DNA of 30,221 bases from a virus. The notes under the pieces are model-generated. The model worked only from the letters and a program-made list of their open reading frames with translations. It made no database searches and was not told the DNA's origin. The translations under genes and the position numbers were made by a program. Where the stretch lies: positions 1-30,221 of the IMG/VR virus record IMGVR_UViG_3300027712_000098. One strand, 5' to 3'. Of this stretch, positions 17,806-23,806 are shown piece after piece; position 1 is the first letter of the stretch; each line of letters opens with the position of its first letter.

Positions 17806-18156
17806 ATGCACAAAAATTGGATCTCAGAAATTGACTTGATGTTGGAGGGATACCCTGCCTATATGCAACCTCCTCAGACTACGGGTGGTATGCAAAGAGC
17901 GCAACAATCGACTGTATCATACCCTAAAGGTGTGCTGGGTGTGATGCCTGACAACTCTTTGTATAACACAAGTCAAGCAAATCCAAACACCTCAACATTT
18001 GGATCAGAGCAAGAAGAAACTCCTGCAATGGTGGATTGCAATAAAATCCTACAGCATATCAATGAGTTAGAATCCGAATTGGATCACAATTCAAATTCTG
18101 ACAGAACTGCTTTGATGTGCTTGAAAAAACTTTCCAGATATATTAGCAAATTATGA
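17806..18156 (+). CDS. Unknown protein
   Basis: 116 residues from ATG 17806 (MHKNWISEIDLMLEGYPAYM). A GTG three codons upstream lies next to a TAAATA box (17791-17796) and is less likely. N-terminal half is Gln/Pro/Ser/Thr-rich and probably disordered. The C-terminal ~45 residues (CNKILQHINELESELDHNSN) are helical with a coiled-coil look. Its last bases overlap the next start (ATGA). Head of a three-gene block of unknown function. Confidence 0.65.
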   Translation: MHKNWISEIDLMLEGYPAYMQPPQTTGGMQRAQQSTVSYPKGVLGVMPDNSLYNTSQANPNTSTFGSEQEETPAMVDCNKILQHINELESELDHNSNSDRTALMCLKKLSRYISKL

Positions 18157-18716
18157 AAAAGGACGAAAATAACGATATTGGAAAACTTTATGAAAATTTC
18201 ATTTTGAATGAAATTGCAGGAGCTACTAATTATTGGCTTTCATCCGATGGTGAATTGATAAAAGTTGAAGATCATATAGATTACGCTGTTAAAAATTTCA
18301 ATACGCCGTTTCATATTGATCCTGATGAATATATTCCTATGAATTCTAATGGTAGTATAGCAGAAGAGAATGATGTATACGACGCTGTATTTCAAATGGG
18401 TTATGTTCGTGTGGTTGAAGATTCTGCTAATATCTATTTTACATATTCATTATCCAAAAAACCAAACAGAAATCAGTTCATGACTTTATATGAATTGGCT
18501 CAAAATAAAAATAAGAATCTAATTGACGGTGAAACAGATAAAGTTATTGTCAAATACAACGATGAAGAACCGGATGTTGCTGGTAATGCTGCTGTTAAAA
18601 AAATGGATATTGATATGCAGCCATCTTTTTACAAAAATAAAAGAGGCAACTATTGGGAATCAGTTGCAAATTCCAAATCATTTGATTACACAAAATTAAT
18701 TTATGAAAAGCTTTGA
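18153..18716 (+). CDS. Unknown protein
   Basis: 187 residues, ATG overlapping the previous stop. The N-terminus (NNDIGKLYENFILNEI) resembles the short leading helix found in several neighbouring phage proteins. No recognised domain. Acidic overall, with no signal peptide or membrane segment. It overlaps the next gene by 14 bases, so translational coupling is likely. Confidence 0.7.
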   Translation: MKKDENNDIGKLYENFILNEIAGATNYWLSSDGELIKVEDHIDYAVKNFNTPFHIDPDEYIPMNSNGSIAEENDVYDAVFQMGYVRVVEDSANIYFTYSLSKKPNRNQFMTLYELAQNKNKNLIDGETDKVIVKYNDEEPDVAGNAAVKKMDIDMQPSFYKNKRGNYWESVANSKSFDYTKLIYEKL

Positions 18717-19569
18717 AGAATATTTTATGACAGAAATGGCGCTTACTGATTTTAAAAAAATTGGTAAGTGGAATGATCCTAAAAATAGGCACGGTTACGA
18801 TAAGCAAAGTGTTGCTATATTGAATTCTGATGCTGGTGTTAAAAAAATTCAAGATAAATTCAACAATATCAATATTGCTGATTTTAATTTATATTTTGTG
18901 AAAAAACCAAACGCCTCCAAAGCTAGAGAACTTGGTAAAGTTAGCGCGGAGTATTTGAAAGACTACACCGGAATTGAAATTGGTAAGGACATTCCAGTTC
19001 CATCGGAAGATTCTATTACTGTTGTGTTTACAAATAATGCAGCTTCTGAAAAAGTTCCCTTGACATATTGGACTATCGCCCATAGAATAGGTCATGCCTT
19101 TGATGCTACTGAACGTAGAAATTATAGAAGTGGTAATTACAGAGCCACTTTCATGAATAGATTAGATAAATTATTGGATAATATTTTAAAAGAATGTTAT
19201 AATTATAATATTTCTAAATCTTCTTATAATAGAGAATTGATATTTGCATCAAAACCAGAAATTAGAAATTTCTTTGAATCTATTGGTAAATTTAGAAGTG
19301 CTAGAATGAAAAAACTTTTTAGATCTAGTGAATTTTTATTTGAATGTTTTGCTCAGTATCTATTGTCGAATGGTAATTTAACATTTAATGATTTTCCTAA
19401 GTATATAAAGACTTCTAATAAAAAGGCGTGGGGCAATGATATTGGAGGCACTTTAAAATTGCAAGATGAATACGCTGCTGAAAATTTAAAAACTGAATTG
19501 ATTGATCTTATGTCTGATTATTTTAGCTATTTGATCGGTAGCCACATCAATTCAGTCAACATAATGTGA
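18703..19569 (+). CDS. Zincin-like protein with degenerate HExxH (HRIGH)
   Basis: 288 residues. Residues ~118-140 read VPLTYWTIAHRIGHAFDATE, a metallopeptidase-type helix in which the catalytic Glu of HExxH is replaced by Arg (His127-Arg128-x-x-His131). A later helix, SEFLFECFAQYLLSN, could supply a third ligand (Glu214), as in Gluzincin-type folds. If the fold is right, metal may still bind but peptide hydrolysis by the standard mechanism is unlikely. AT-rich codons, slightly richer than neighbours. Overlaps the previous gene. Function unknown. Confidence 0.6.
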   Translation: MKSFEEYFMTEMALTDFKKIGKWNDPKNRHGYDKQSVAILNSDAGVKKIQDKFNNINIADFNLYFVKKPNASKARELGKVSAEYLKDYTGIEIGKDIPVPSEDSITVVFTNNAASEKVPLTYWTIAHRIGHAFDATERRNYRSGNYRATFMNRLDKLLDNILKECYNYNISKSSYNRELIFASKPEIRNFFESIGKFRSARMKKLFRSSEFLFECFAQYLLSNGNLTFNDFPKYIKTSNKKAWGNDIGGTLKLQDEYAAENLKTELIDLMSDYFSYLIGSHINSVNIM

Positions 19570-19570
19570 C

Positions 19571-19598
19571 TTGACAACCGAAAACGGTGTGGTAAATT
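19571..19598 (+). promoter_or_regulatory. Extended -10 promoter before the vWA gene
   Basis: TTGACA 19571-19576, 16-base spacer, TAAATT 19593-19598 preceded by TGG (extended -10). The spacer contains ACCG-AAAA-CGGT, a perfect inverted repeat that could be an operator. Start of transcription would fall about 19605, almost at the ATG (19607), giving a leaderless or nearly leaderless mRNA. Confidence 0.55.
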
Positions 19599-19606
19599 GG
19601 CGTTGT

Positions 19607-20263
19607 ATGGACACAAATTACACACACATCACATTCATTTTGGATCAATCTGGAAGCATGGCATCTTGTTGGAAGGACGCCATTGGTGGTCTAGCATCGA
19701 CTATCAGCGATCAAAAGCAGTTGGATTCTAAATGCACCTTCAGCCTTTTCAGCTTTGACAACGCCGTTGAGACTCATTTGGATTTTGCCGATATCAAGCT
19801 TGTGAGCGAAGCTGTTGAAGAATTCGGAATTCACCCAAGAGGAAGCACCGCATTATATGATGCAATTGGACGCGCCGTTGTTCAAACTGGAGCGACTTTG
19901 AATGCTCTTGCAGAGAACGACCGTCCGGGAAGAGTCTTGGTGGTTATTCAAACAGACGGAGAGGAAAATTCCTCAAGAGAATATACTGCTGCCAAAGTCA
20001 AAGCTCTGATTGAAGAACAAACCGATAAGTATTCTTGGGACTTTATGTTTGTCGGAGCAGACGAAAAAAGCGTGTTGACAGCAACGCATACACTCGGTAT
20101 GGTAGCTGCTAATACTTCTTTCTACAGCACCCAAGACACTTTGGAAACATTCAACGTTCTTTCTTCTAAAATGAAGAATATGCGCAGCGCATCACAGGAT
20201 ACCTATAAGACCTACGCAGCGTTTACTCAAGAAGAAAAAACGCTAATGGCAGGAAAAGAGTAA
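19607..20263 (+). CDS. von Willebrand A (vWA) domain protein
   Basis: 218 residues from ATG 19607; a TTG at 19571 coincides with the promoter -35 box and is rejected. One vWA domain fills the protein: the MIDAS metal site is complete, with DQSGSM (Asp13, Ser15, Ser17), the Thr in RGSTALYDAIG, and QTDGEENSS. Such domains mediate metal-dependent protein binding. There is no signal peptide, so it acts in the cell. The C-terminus (KMKNMRSASQDTYKTYAAFT) is helical. A second MIDAS vWA in this window is in the Ro60 protein. A common partner is possible but unproven. Confidence 0.85.
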   Translation: MDTNYTHITFILDQSGSMASCWKDAIGGLASTISDQKQLDSKCTFSLFSFDNAVETHLDFADIKLVSEAVEEFGIHPRGSTALYDAIGRAVVQTGATLNALAENDRPGRVLVVIQTDGEENSSREYTAAKVKALIEEQTDKYSWDFMFVGADEKSVLTATHTLGMVAANTSFYSTQDTLETFNVLSSKMKNMRSASQDTYKTYAAFTQEEKTLMAGKE

Positions 20264-20310
20264 AAATAATCAAAAAATAAATTCAATCAGACTAAATACC
20301 TTTACAGCAA

Positions 20311-20382
20311 ATGAAACCATCGTCAGATCAACGCTATCTCACAGTAGCCGGATTTAGATTAAATCCGATTGATGGGGTGTAA
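20311..20382 (+). CDS. 23-codon ORF
   Basis: ATG 20311 to TAA 20382 encodes MKPSSDQRYLTVAGFRLNPI plus three residues. TAAATA lies 12 bases upstream (20293-20298) and a strong terminator follows 31 bases after the stop, so it sits in a proper transcription unit. Could be a real microprotein or chance. No homologue is recognised. Confidence 0.35.
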   Translation: MKPSSDQRYLTVAGFRLNPIDGV

Positions 20383-20413
20383 TTTGTTGGATCGTAAAAT
20401 AATCTGATGAATG

Positions 20414-20448
20414 CAAGCCCTCTCCAAAAAAGAGGGCTTGATTTTTTT
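20414..20448 (+). terminator. Intrinsic terminator
   Basis: CAAGCCCTCT (20414-20423) pairs perfectly with AGAGGGCTTG (20431-20440) across a 7-base A-rich loop, followed by ATTTTTTT. It closes the vWA transcription unit. The rest of 20449-20580 holds an inverted pair GTTGAC/GTCAAC (about 20484-20505) and a small CCGC-GAA-GCGG hairpin but no gene I can support. Confidence 0.9.
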
Positions 20449-20580
20449 GGATATTATGGTTTTATAGAAGATATCGTTGACCAAAAACGTGAGTCAACTG
20501 AAAAGGCAGAGAGTGTGCTAAAAACATTTCGACACCGCGAAGCGGGAGCTTAAAAGGCTTGCAAACAACGAAAACAAATT

Positions 20581-21180
20581 ATGAAAAATCATAGAGTAAA
20601 ATACACAAGGCAAGAGTATCGAGAAGAATACTTAAAAAGTAAAGAATGGCAAAATTTGCGTTCTTTGGTTATATCAGCGAAATGCGCTTGTCAATGTTGT
20701 AAAGAATCAGATGCTACAGATGTGCATCATTTGGTATACAGAAATTTAGTGGATGTAACAATTAATGATTTAATTCCTGTATGTAGGACTTGTCATAATC
20801 TTATACATGAAGCCATAGACAATTCTTACATATCACAAGATGTTAAAGATTTTGAAAATATTAAAATCAAAACAATCAATCTATTTGATGATCCAGTATA
20901 TAAAGAATGGAAAACTTGGATAACGTCCAAGCATTTCTTATCAGTTGAAGATATTCAGTTAATAACTGAGTTGCAGCCTTTTGTAATAAAAAGAATTGCT
21001 GGTATCATAAAGAAAAATATTTGGTATAATGATTTACCGAATGTAAAATTCACAGGTCGTCAAATATTAAAAATACAAAAAATTGTAAAATTGGGCGTTC
21101 AAAGAAAAAAAGACGGATTGGATCGACCACGAAAACTTTCAGAATATCAAATCGACAAAATCATCAGAAAAAAGAATTGA
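20581..21180 (+). CDS. HNH endonuclease
   Basis: 199 residues, ATG 20581 with an A-rich leader and no Shine-Dalgarno sequence. The HNH/zinc module is complete: CACQCC, then DVHHLVYRNLVD, then DLIPVCRTCHNLIHEA (two Cys pairs around the His-His and the Asn-x3-His helix). Residues ~85-199 are helical and basic, likely DNA-binding. A free-standing homing endonuclease is the usual role in phages of this type. It stands just before the tRNA region. Confidence 0.8.
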   Translation: MKNHRVKYTRQEYREEYLKSKEWQNLRSLVISAKCACQCCKESDATDVHHLVYRNLVDVTINDLIPVCRTCHNLIHEAIDNSYISQDVKDFENIKIKTINLFDDPVYKEWKTWITSKHFLSVEDIQLITELQPFVIKRIAGIIKKNIWYNDLPNVKFTGRQILKIQKIVKLGVQRKKDGLDRPRKLSEYQIDKIIRKKN

Positions 21181-21205
21181 CATTCATTAAACACTGTGCT
21201 AAGGT
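21177..21205 (+). promoter_or_regulatory. Promoter candidate
   Basis: TTGACA 21177-21182, 17-base spacer, TAAGGT 21200-21205 with TGC directly before it. The spacer holds AAACACTGTG, the same ten bases found at the same place in the Ro60 promoter. It overlaps the end of the HNH gene and points into the tRNA region. Confidence 0.45.
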
Positions 21206-21280
21206 GCTTACATCACTCGCCGCTGGCAACGCCGACAGCGACTGATACCAACCCGAAAGCGAGGTTGTAAAGATTGATCT
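21206..21280 (+). ncRNA. Structured leader or small RNA candidate
   Basis: Directly after the promoter candidate two hairpins follow: a CGCTG/CAGCG-type stem with a GCAACGCCGA loop (about 21221-21240), then CAACC-CGAAAGCGA-GGTTG (about 21249-21267). GC content here is higher than in surrounding sequence, as for a folded RNA. No family recognised; may be the leader of the following remnant ORF. Confidence 0.35.
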
Positions 21281-21553
21281 TTGAAATTTCAAAAATTAAA
21301 TGGTCTCATTTTAAAAACTAAAGAGAAAATTTCTGTATCGAATACAGGAAAGTCTCTTTCAGAAGAAAGTAGGCAAAAATCTATTGGGAGAAAACATTCA
21401 ATAATCACAAAACAAAAAATTTCACTTGCTGCAAAATCAAGGAAAGTTTCTGACGAAACAAAACAGAAGATTTCCAAAGCTTTGAAAGGTAGAAAAGTCT
21501 CAACAGAGACTAAAGAAAAAATTTCCAATACGATGGAAGCTCGTAATAAATAA
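21281..21553 (+). pseudogene. NUMOD3-repeat remnant of a homing endonuclease
   Basis: 90 residues from a TTG; there is no ATG in frame and a stop lies six bases upstream. The sequence is four tandem NUMOD3-type DNA-binding repeats (SEESRQKSIGRKHS, TKQKISLAAKSRKVS, DETKQKISKALKGRKVS, TETKEKISNTMEARNK). These normally sit at the C-terminus of GIY-YIG or HNH homing endonucleases, so the catalytic part is missing. It ends seven bases before the initiator-like tRNA. A free-standing DNA-binding protein cannot be excluded. Confidence 0.55.
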
Positions 21554-21559
21554 TTCAAA

Positions 21560-21653
21560 AGCAGGGTAGAGAAGATCGGTCGATCTCGCTTGGCTCATAA
21601 CCAAGAGGCTACTCAAACGCGCATAAGTGGTTCAAATCCCGCCCCTGCAACCA
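21560..21653 (+). tRNA. tRNA-fMet-like (CAT), with insertion before the T arm
   Basis: Anticodon arm CTTGG-CTCATAA-CCAAG. Initiator features: A1/A72 mismatch at the acceptor end (AGCAGGG against CCCTGCA), A11-T24 in the D stem (GAGA/TCTC), and the end CCCTGCA-A-CCA matching bacterial fMet. Between the anticodon and T arms are about 18 extra bases, and the T stem pairs poorly. Either an inserted or damaged initiator tRNA. Confidence 0.6.
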
Positions 21654-21655
21654 TT

Positions 21656-21803
21656 CAAGTGCTGTAGAATAGAGATACTTCTAAAAGCAAAATTGGCCTC
21701 GAAAGATGTGTGGGTTCGAATCCCACTCAGGCTCAATAAGTGGTCTGATGGCGGAATGGTAGACGCGCTGATAATAAAAAGCCTCTGTTCGTTTGTTGCC
21801 TTG
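21656..21803 (+). ncRNA. Y RNA with permuted tRNA-Leu-like module (Y1)
   Basis: Outer helix CAAG/CTTG, loop strand AGTGCTGTA, inner helix GAATAGAG (21667-21674) with CTCTGTTC (21783-21790), TACTTC, and 3' strand GTTTGTTGCC. Inside, the tRNA parts run in permuted order: T arm GTGGG-TTCGAAT-CCCAC, acceptor 3' strand TCAGGCT, linker CAATAAGT, acceptor 5' strand GGTCTGA, then a Leu-type D arm (TGGCGGAATGGTAGACGC). No CCA is encoded. It lies between two Met-type tRNAs, 6 kb from the Ro60 gene. Call by shared architecture with the other five. Confidence 0.7.
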
Positions 21804-21808
21804 TTAAT

Positions 21809-21883
21809 GGGAGAGTAGCCAAGAGGTAAGGCAAGAATTTCATAAGTTCTGTATCGCAGGTTCGAATCCTGCCTCTCCTACCA
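21809..21883 (+). tRNA. tRNA-Met (CAT)
   Basis: Cloverleaf with GGGAGAG/CTCTCCT acceptor, anticodon arm AGAAT-TTCATAA-GTTCT, T arm GCAGG-TTCGAAT-CCTGC, A73 and encoded CCA. Elongator Met, or Ile2 if the C34 is lysidinylated. Confidence 0.85.
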
Positions 21884-21887
21884 TTAA

Positions 21888-21958
21888 TGCTTGTTGGCAA
21901 TTCTCCATATCGCGATGGGAAGATGCCTAGTTGGTGTGAATCCAAGCGCAAGCAACCA
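21888..21958 (+). tRNA. tRNA-like sequence without a normal D arm
   Basis: TGCTTGT pairs with GCAAGCA before A-CCA, and a T-arm-like TTGG-TGTGAAT-CCAA precedes it. The rest is one long hairpin, GGCA...CCAT-ATCGCG-ATGG...TGCC, with no D loop. The apical loop contains TCG but no standard anticodon loop. Possibly a degenerate Arg tRNA with the same rearrangement as the two other Arg tRNAs. Confidence 0.4.
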
Positions 21959-21978
21959 TTTCTTGATAACATTTCTAT

Positions 21979-22063
21979 GGGTAGATGGGTGAACGGTTAA
22001 ACCAGCGGTCTGTAAAATCGCCCCTTTATTGGATTGTAGGTTCGAATCCTACTCTGCCCACCA
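21979..22063 (+). tRNA. tRNA-Tyr (GTA)
   Basis: Class II tRNA: GGGTAGA/TCTGCCC acceptor, anticodon arm GCGGT-CTGTAAA-ATCGC, long variable arm, T arm GTAGG-TTCGAAT-CCTAC, A73 and CCA. Confidence 0.9.
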
Positions 22064-22066
22064 AAT

Positions 22067-22155
22067 AGTTGCATGGAAACAAATAAACAAAGCCAAACGG
22101 TATGGCATCGCAATTAATTGCGATTTCTTTGTAGGTTCGAGTCCTACTGTGACTA
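22067..22155 (+). tRNA. Degenerate tRNA-like sequence with 17-base insertion
   Basis: AGTTGCA pairs with TGTGACT, and the T arm GTAGG-TTCGAGT-CCTAC is perfect. About 17 bases (TGGAAACAAATAAACAA) separate the acceptor from the D stem AGCC/GGCT. The anticodon hairpin ATCGCAATTAATTGCGAT is a palindrome with no standard 7-base loop. No CCA. Identity cannot be assigned. Confidence 0.4.
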
Positions 22156-22241
22156 TGATATTGTCGCGTTGATCGGCGACTGATTTGGAATAAGCGGGAG
22201 TAAGTCCAAAGAGAATGATGATAAATCCTGCACAATTTAAT

Positions 22242-22332
22242 GGAAGTATGGCAGAGTGGTCTATTGCACTATCTTGGAAAGATAGAGGTGCCGAAAGGTT
22301 GCCCATAGGTTCAAATCCTATTACTTCCGCCA
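22242..22332 (+). tRNA. tRNA-Ser (GGA)
   Basis: Class II: GGAAGTA/TACTTCC acceptor, anticodon arm CTATC-TTGGAAA-GATAG, long variable arm, T loop TTCAAAT, G73 and CCA. The 85 bases before it (22156-22241) hold hairpins GTCGC/GCGAC and TTTGGA/TCCAAA and a T-arm-like end but no readable tRNA. Confidence 0.9.
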
Positions 22333-22340
22333 GTTTTAAT

Positions 22341-22418
22341 GGGGCTGTATCGGAACTGCCTTCTAAGCAGTAGCACCGTAAAGGATCGATGCAGGTTCGA
22401 ATCCTGCCAGCCCTGCCA
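22341..22418 (+). tRNA. tRNA-Arg (TCT), D arm displaced
   Basis: Acceptor GGGGCTG/CAGCCCT, anticodon arm ACTGC-CTTCTAA-GCAGT and T arm GCAGG-TTCGAAT-CCTGC are intact, with G73 and CCA. Only TATCGGA separates acceptor and anticodon stem. The region after the anticodon arm is long (AGCACCGTAAAGGATCGAT). CGG before and CCG after the anticodon arm can pair and enclose it. Same layout as the ACG tRNA at 26020. Confidence 0.7.
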
Positions 22419-22433
22419 GTTTGTATGTTTTAT

Positions 22434-22525
22434 GGGTGTGTGGTCGAGTCTGGTTTATGGCGTCGCACTTGAAATGCGAAGGTGGTGAAAGCTGCCCGTG
22501 GGTTCAAATCCTACCGCACCCGCCA
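22434..22525 (+). tRNA. tRNA-Ser (TGA)
   Basis: Class II: GGGTGTG/CGCACCC acceptor, anticodon arm TCGCA-CTTGAAA-TGCGA, long variable arm, T arm with TTCAAAT loop, G73 and CCA. Confidence 0.9.
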
Positions 22526-22533
22526 AATTTAAT

Positions 22534-22610
22534 CCCTGTCTGGTGTAAGTGGTCTGCACGATTCGCTGAAGACGAGTAGGATACCTGATCGAAACGGGTG
22601 ACAGGGGCCA
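22534..22610 (+). tRNA. tRNA-Phe (GAA)
   Basis: CCCTGTC/GACAGGG acceptor, anticodon arm ATTCG-CTGAAGA-CGAGT, T arm ACCTG-ATCGAAA-CGGGT (first loop base A instead of T), G73 and CCA. Confidence 0.8.
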
Positions 22611-22617
22611 TTTTAAT

Positions 22618-22705
22618 TGGGGTGAAGTCTAATGGTTTGACACCAGCCTTTGAAGCTGGCAGTAGCGAAAGCTCAATGTGGGTTCGAATCCCACTACCCC
22701 TGCCA
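22618..22705 (+). tRNA. tRNA-Gln (TTG) with long variable arm
   Basis: TGGGGTG/TACCCCT acceptor with a weak first pair as in other Gln tRNAs, anticodon arm CCAGC-CTTTGAA-GCTGG, T arm GTGGG-TTCGAAT-CCCAC, G73 and CCA. Unusually for Gln, the variable region is 18 bases and contains an AGC-GAAA-GCT hairpin. Confidence 0.8.
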
Positions 22706-22797
22706 TTTTTGTCTGAAAAGAACCTAAGAGAACGCTGAATGATTTCATAGTGTTTAGGCCCGAAGTCGCTAGGCGGGTGAATCTCAGTTGACAAAAA
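22706..22797 (+). ncRNA. Structured RNA element closed by an 8-bp helix
   Basis: TTTTTGTC (22706-22713) pairs perfectly with GACAAAAA (22790-22797). Inside are CCTAA/TTAGG with ACGCT/AGTGT coaxial stems. I could not fit a tRNA cloverleaf (no T arm). From 22798 to 22870 further short hairpins (TCCAAC/GTTGGA; GCCC/GGGC) follow with no gene. Origin unknown; may be a decayed tRNA. Confidence 0.35.
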
Positions 22798-22870
22798 CCC
22801 CTCCAACTGGGGACGTTGGATAGTGCCGCCCTGCATGAATTGTATAGGCAACAACCTCATGGGCAATTTT

Positions 22871-22944
22871 GGATCTGAAACATTAAGGTGATGTAACGGT
22901 CTTTTAAACCGTAGAATTGGGATCATTCCCCAACAGGTCCACCA
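22871..22944 (+). tRNA. tRNA-Lys (TTT)
   Basis: GGATCTG/CAGGTCC acceptor, anticodon arm ACGGT-CTTTTAA-ACCGT, A73 and CCA. T loop is ATCATTC rather than TTCRANN, which is unusual; the T stem TTGGG/CCCAA is intact. Confidence 0.75.
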
Positions 22945-23041
22945 TATTTCTTTATTAAATCTGGAATAAACAATTTTAAGTGCATTGTTTTTTCGAATTC
23001 AACTTCGCGATGACAGCCTCTGCATCTCCACCAATTTCAAC

Positions 23042-23069
23042 TTGACAAATCAAAACCCTCTGATACAAT
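23042..23069 (+). promoter_or_regulatory. Extended -10 promoter
   Basis: TTGACA 23042-23047, 16-base spacer, TACAAT 23064-23069 preceded by TGA. It restarts transcription for the two small genes and the tRNAs downstream. The bases 22945-23041 before it hold nothing I can support. Confidence 0.65.
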
Positions 23070-23094
23070 CAGCACATATCAAAAAGTCATAAAA

Positions 23095-23289
23095 ATGATA
23101 ACCCAATTAAATCCGACAATCCCATTGAAAACACCGAAAGGTAAAGGATTCGCTCATTTAGTTATTGACTATTCTCAAGAACATGATTTAATGTGGGTAG
23201 TATTTCTTGACGAAACTGGAGAATGTTGGACCTTTAAAAATAGTGAAGTGAGAATGGTAGAAAATGTATCTTTAAATAGAATGAAATAA
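23095..23289 (+). CDS. Small unknown protein
   Basis: 64 residues, ATG 23095, about 20 bases after the predicted transcription start and without a Shine-Dalgarno sequence. Beta-rich (GFAHLVIDYSQEHDLMWVVF), including ECWTFKNSEVRM. This looks like a small SH3-like phage protein, but I do not recognise a family. Followed after three bases by the next small gene. Confidence 0.65.
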   Translation: MITQLNPTIPLKTPKGKGFAHLVIDYSQEHDLMWVVFLDETGECWTFKNSEVRMVENVSLNRMK

Positions 23290-23292
23290 TTT

Positions 23293-23532
23293 ATGAAAGT
23301 TAGGATTACACAATATCACAACGGCTTCTTCTACATAGAAGAATTTAGAGATCTTTCATTTTATGGAAGAACTGGAGTTTGGCTTAGGTGCGTATCATAT
23401 ACTCGCAATCAACTGAATGAATTGAATTATTTTCATTCTTTTGAAGAAGCAAAATCCGCATTGGATAGAATGATAAGCAATATGAAAAATCCAAAACCAG
23501 ATGGCATTGTTCATTTAGAATGTAAAATTTAA
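23293..23532 (+). CDS. Small unknown protein
   Basis: 79 residues, ATG 23293, three bases after the previous stop, so one operon. Beta strands then a helix (YFHSFEEAKSALDRMISNMK). No recognised domain. It ends two bases before tRNA-Asn. Confidence 0.65.
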   Translation: MKVRITQYHNGFFYIEEFRDLSFYGRTGVWLRCVSYTRNQLNELNYFHSFEEAKSALDRMISNMKNPKPDGIVHLECKI

Positions 23533-23534
23533 AT

Positions 23535-23624
23535 TCCCGAGTAACTCAATTGGTAGAGTGCATCGTTGTTAACGATGAGGCCCTTATAAGGTATAAGTAG
23601 GATCGTAACCTACATCAGGAGCCA
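23535..23624 (+). tRNA. tRNA-Asn (GTT) with long variable region
   Basis: Anticodon arm CATCG-TTGTTAA-CGATG, D arm ACTC/GAGT, T arm GTAGG-ATCGTAA-CCTAC, G73 and CCA. The variable region is 19 bases with a CCTT/AAGG hairpin, and the acceptor has two mismatches. Confidence 0.7.
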
Positions 23625-23638
23625 AATATAATTTTAAT

Positions 23639-23711
23639 AGACATGAACGCACCACGGTTGGGCGGTCCGGTTGTTACCCGGTTGAATTTGGTTCGATCCC
23701 AAGCATGTCTG
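23639..23711 (+). tRNA. tRNA, anticodon read as GTT (Asn)
   Basis: AGACATG/CATGTCT acceptor is perfect; D arm CGC/GCG with an 11-base loop; anticodon arm TCCGG-TTGTTAC-CCGGT; T arm with TTCGATC loop. No encoded CCA. A second Asn gene next to the first is odd, so identity is provisional. Confidence 0.6.
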
Positions 23712-23720
23712 CCCTTTTAA

Positions 23721-23794
23721 GGCCCGGTAGTTTAATGGCAAAACAGTAGATTTGTAACCTTCAGACGAGAGTTCGATTCTCTCTCGGGCCTCCA
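23721..23794 (+). tRNA. tRNA-Thr (TGT)
   Basis: GGCCCGG/TCGGGCC acceptor, loop TTTGTAA, T arm GAGAG-TTCGATT-CTCTC, T73 and CCA. The anticodon stem is weak (GTAGA against CCTTC), so identity is less secure than the fold. Confidence 0.65.
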
Positions 23795-23806
23795 AAAGTC
23801 ATTACA

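Noticed and set aside
21804-21887. Flanks of tRNA-Met (TTAATGG/CCATTAA) as an extra helix
   Set aside because: TTAAT-rich spacers follow most CCA ends in this region, so the complementarity is likely by chance.
22441-22926. Minus-strand ORFs across 21.7-23.0 kb and 26.5-26.8 kb (for example 22504-22926)
   Set aside because: They run antisense through tRNA genes; their peptides contain translated T-arm sequence (such as RFEPT or GFEP) and are artefacts.
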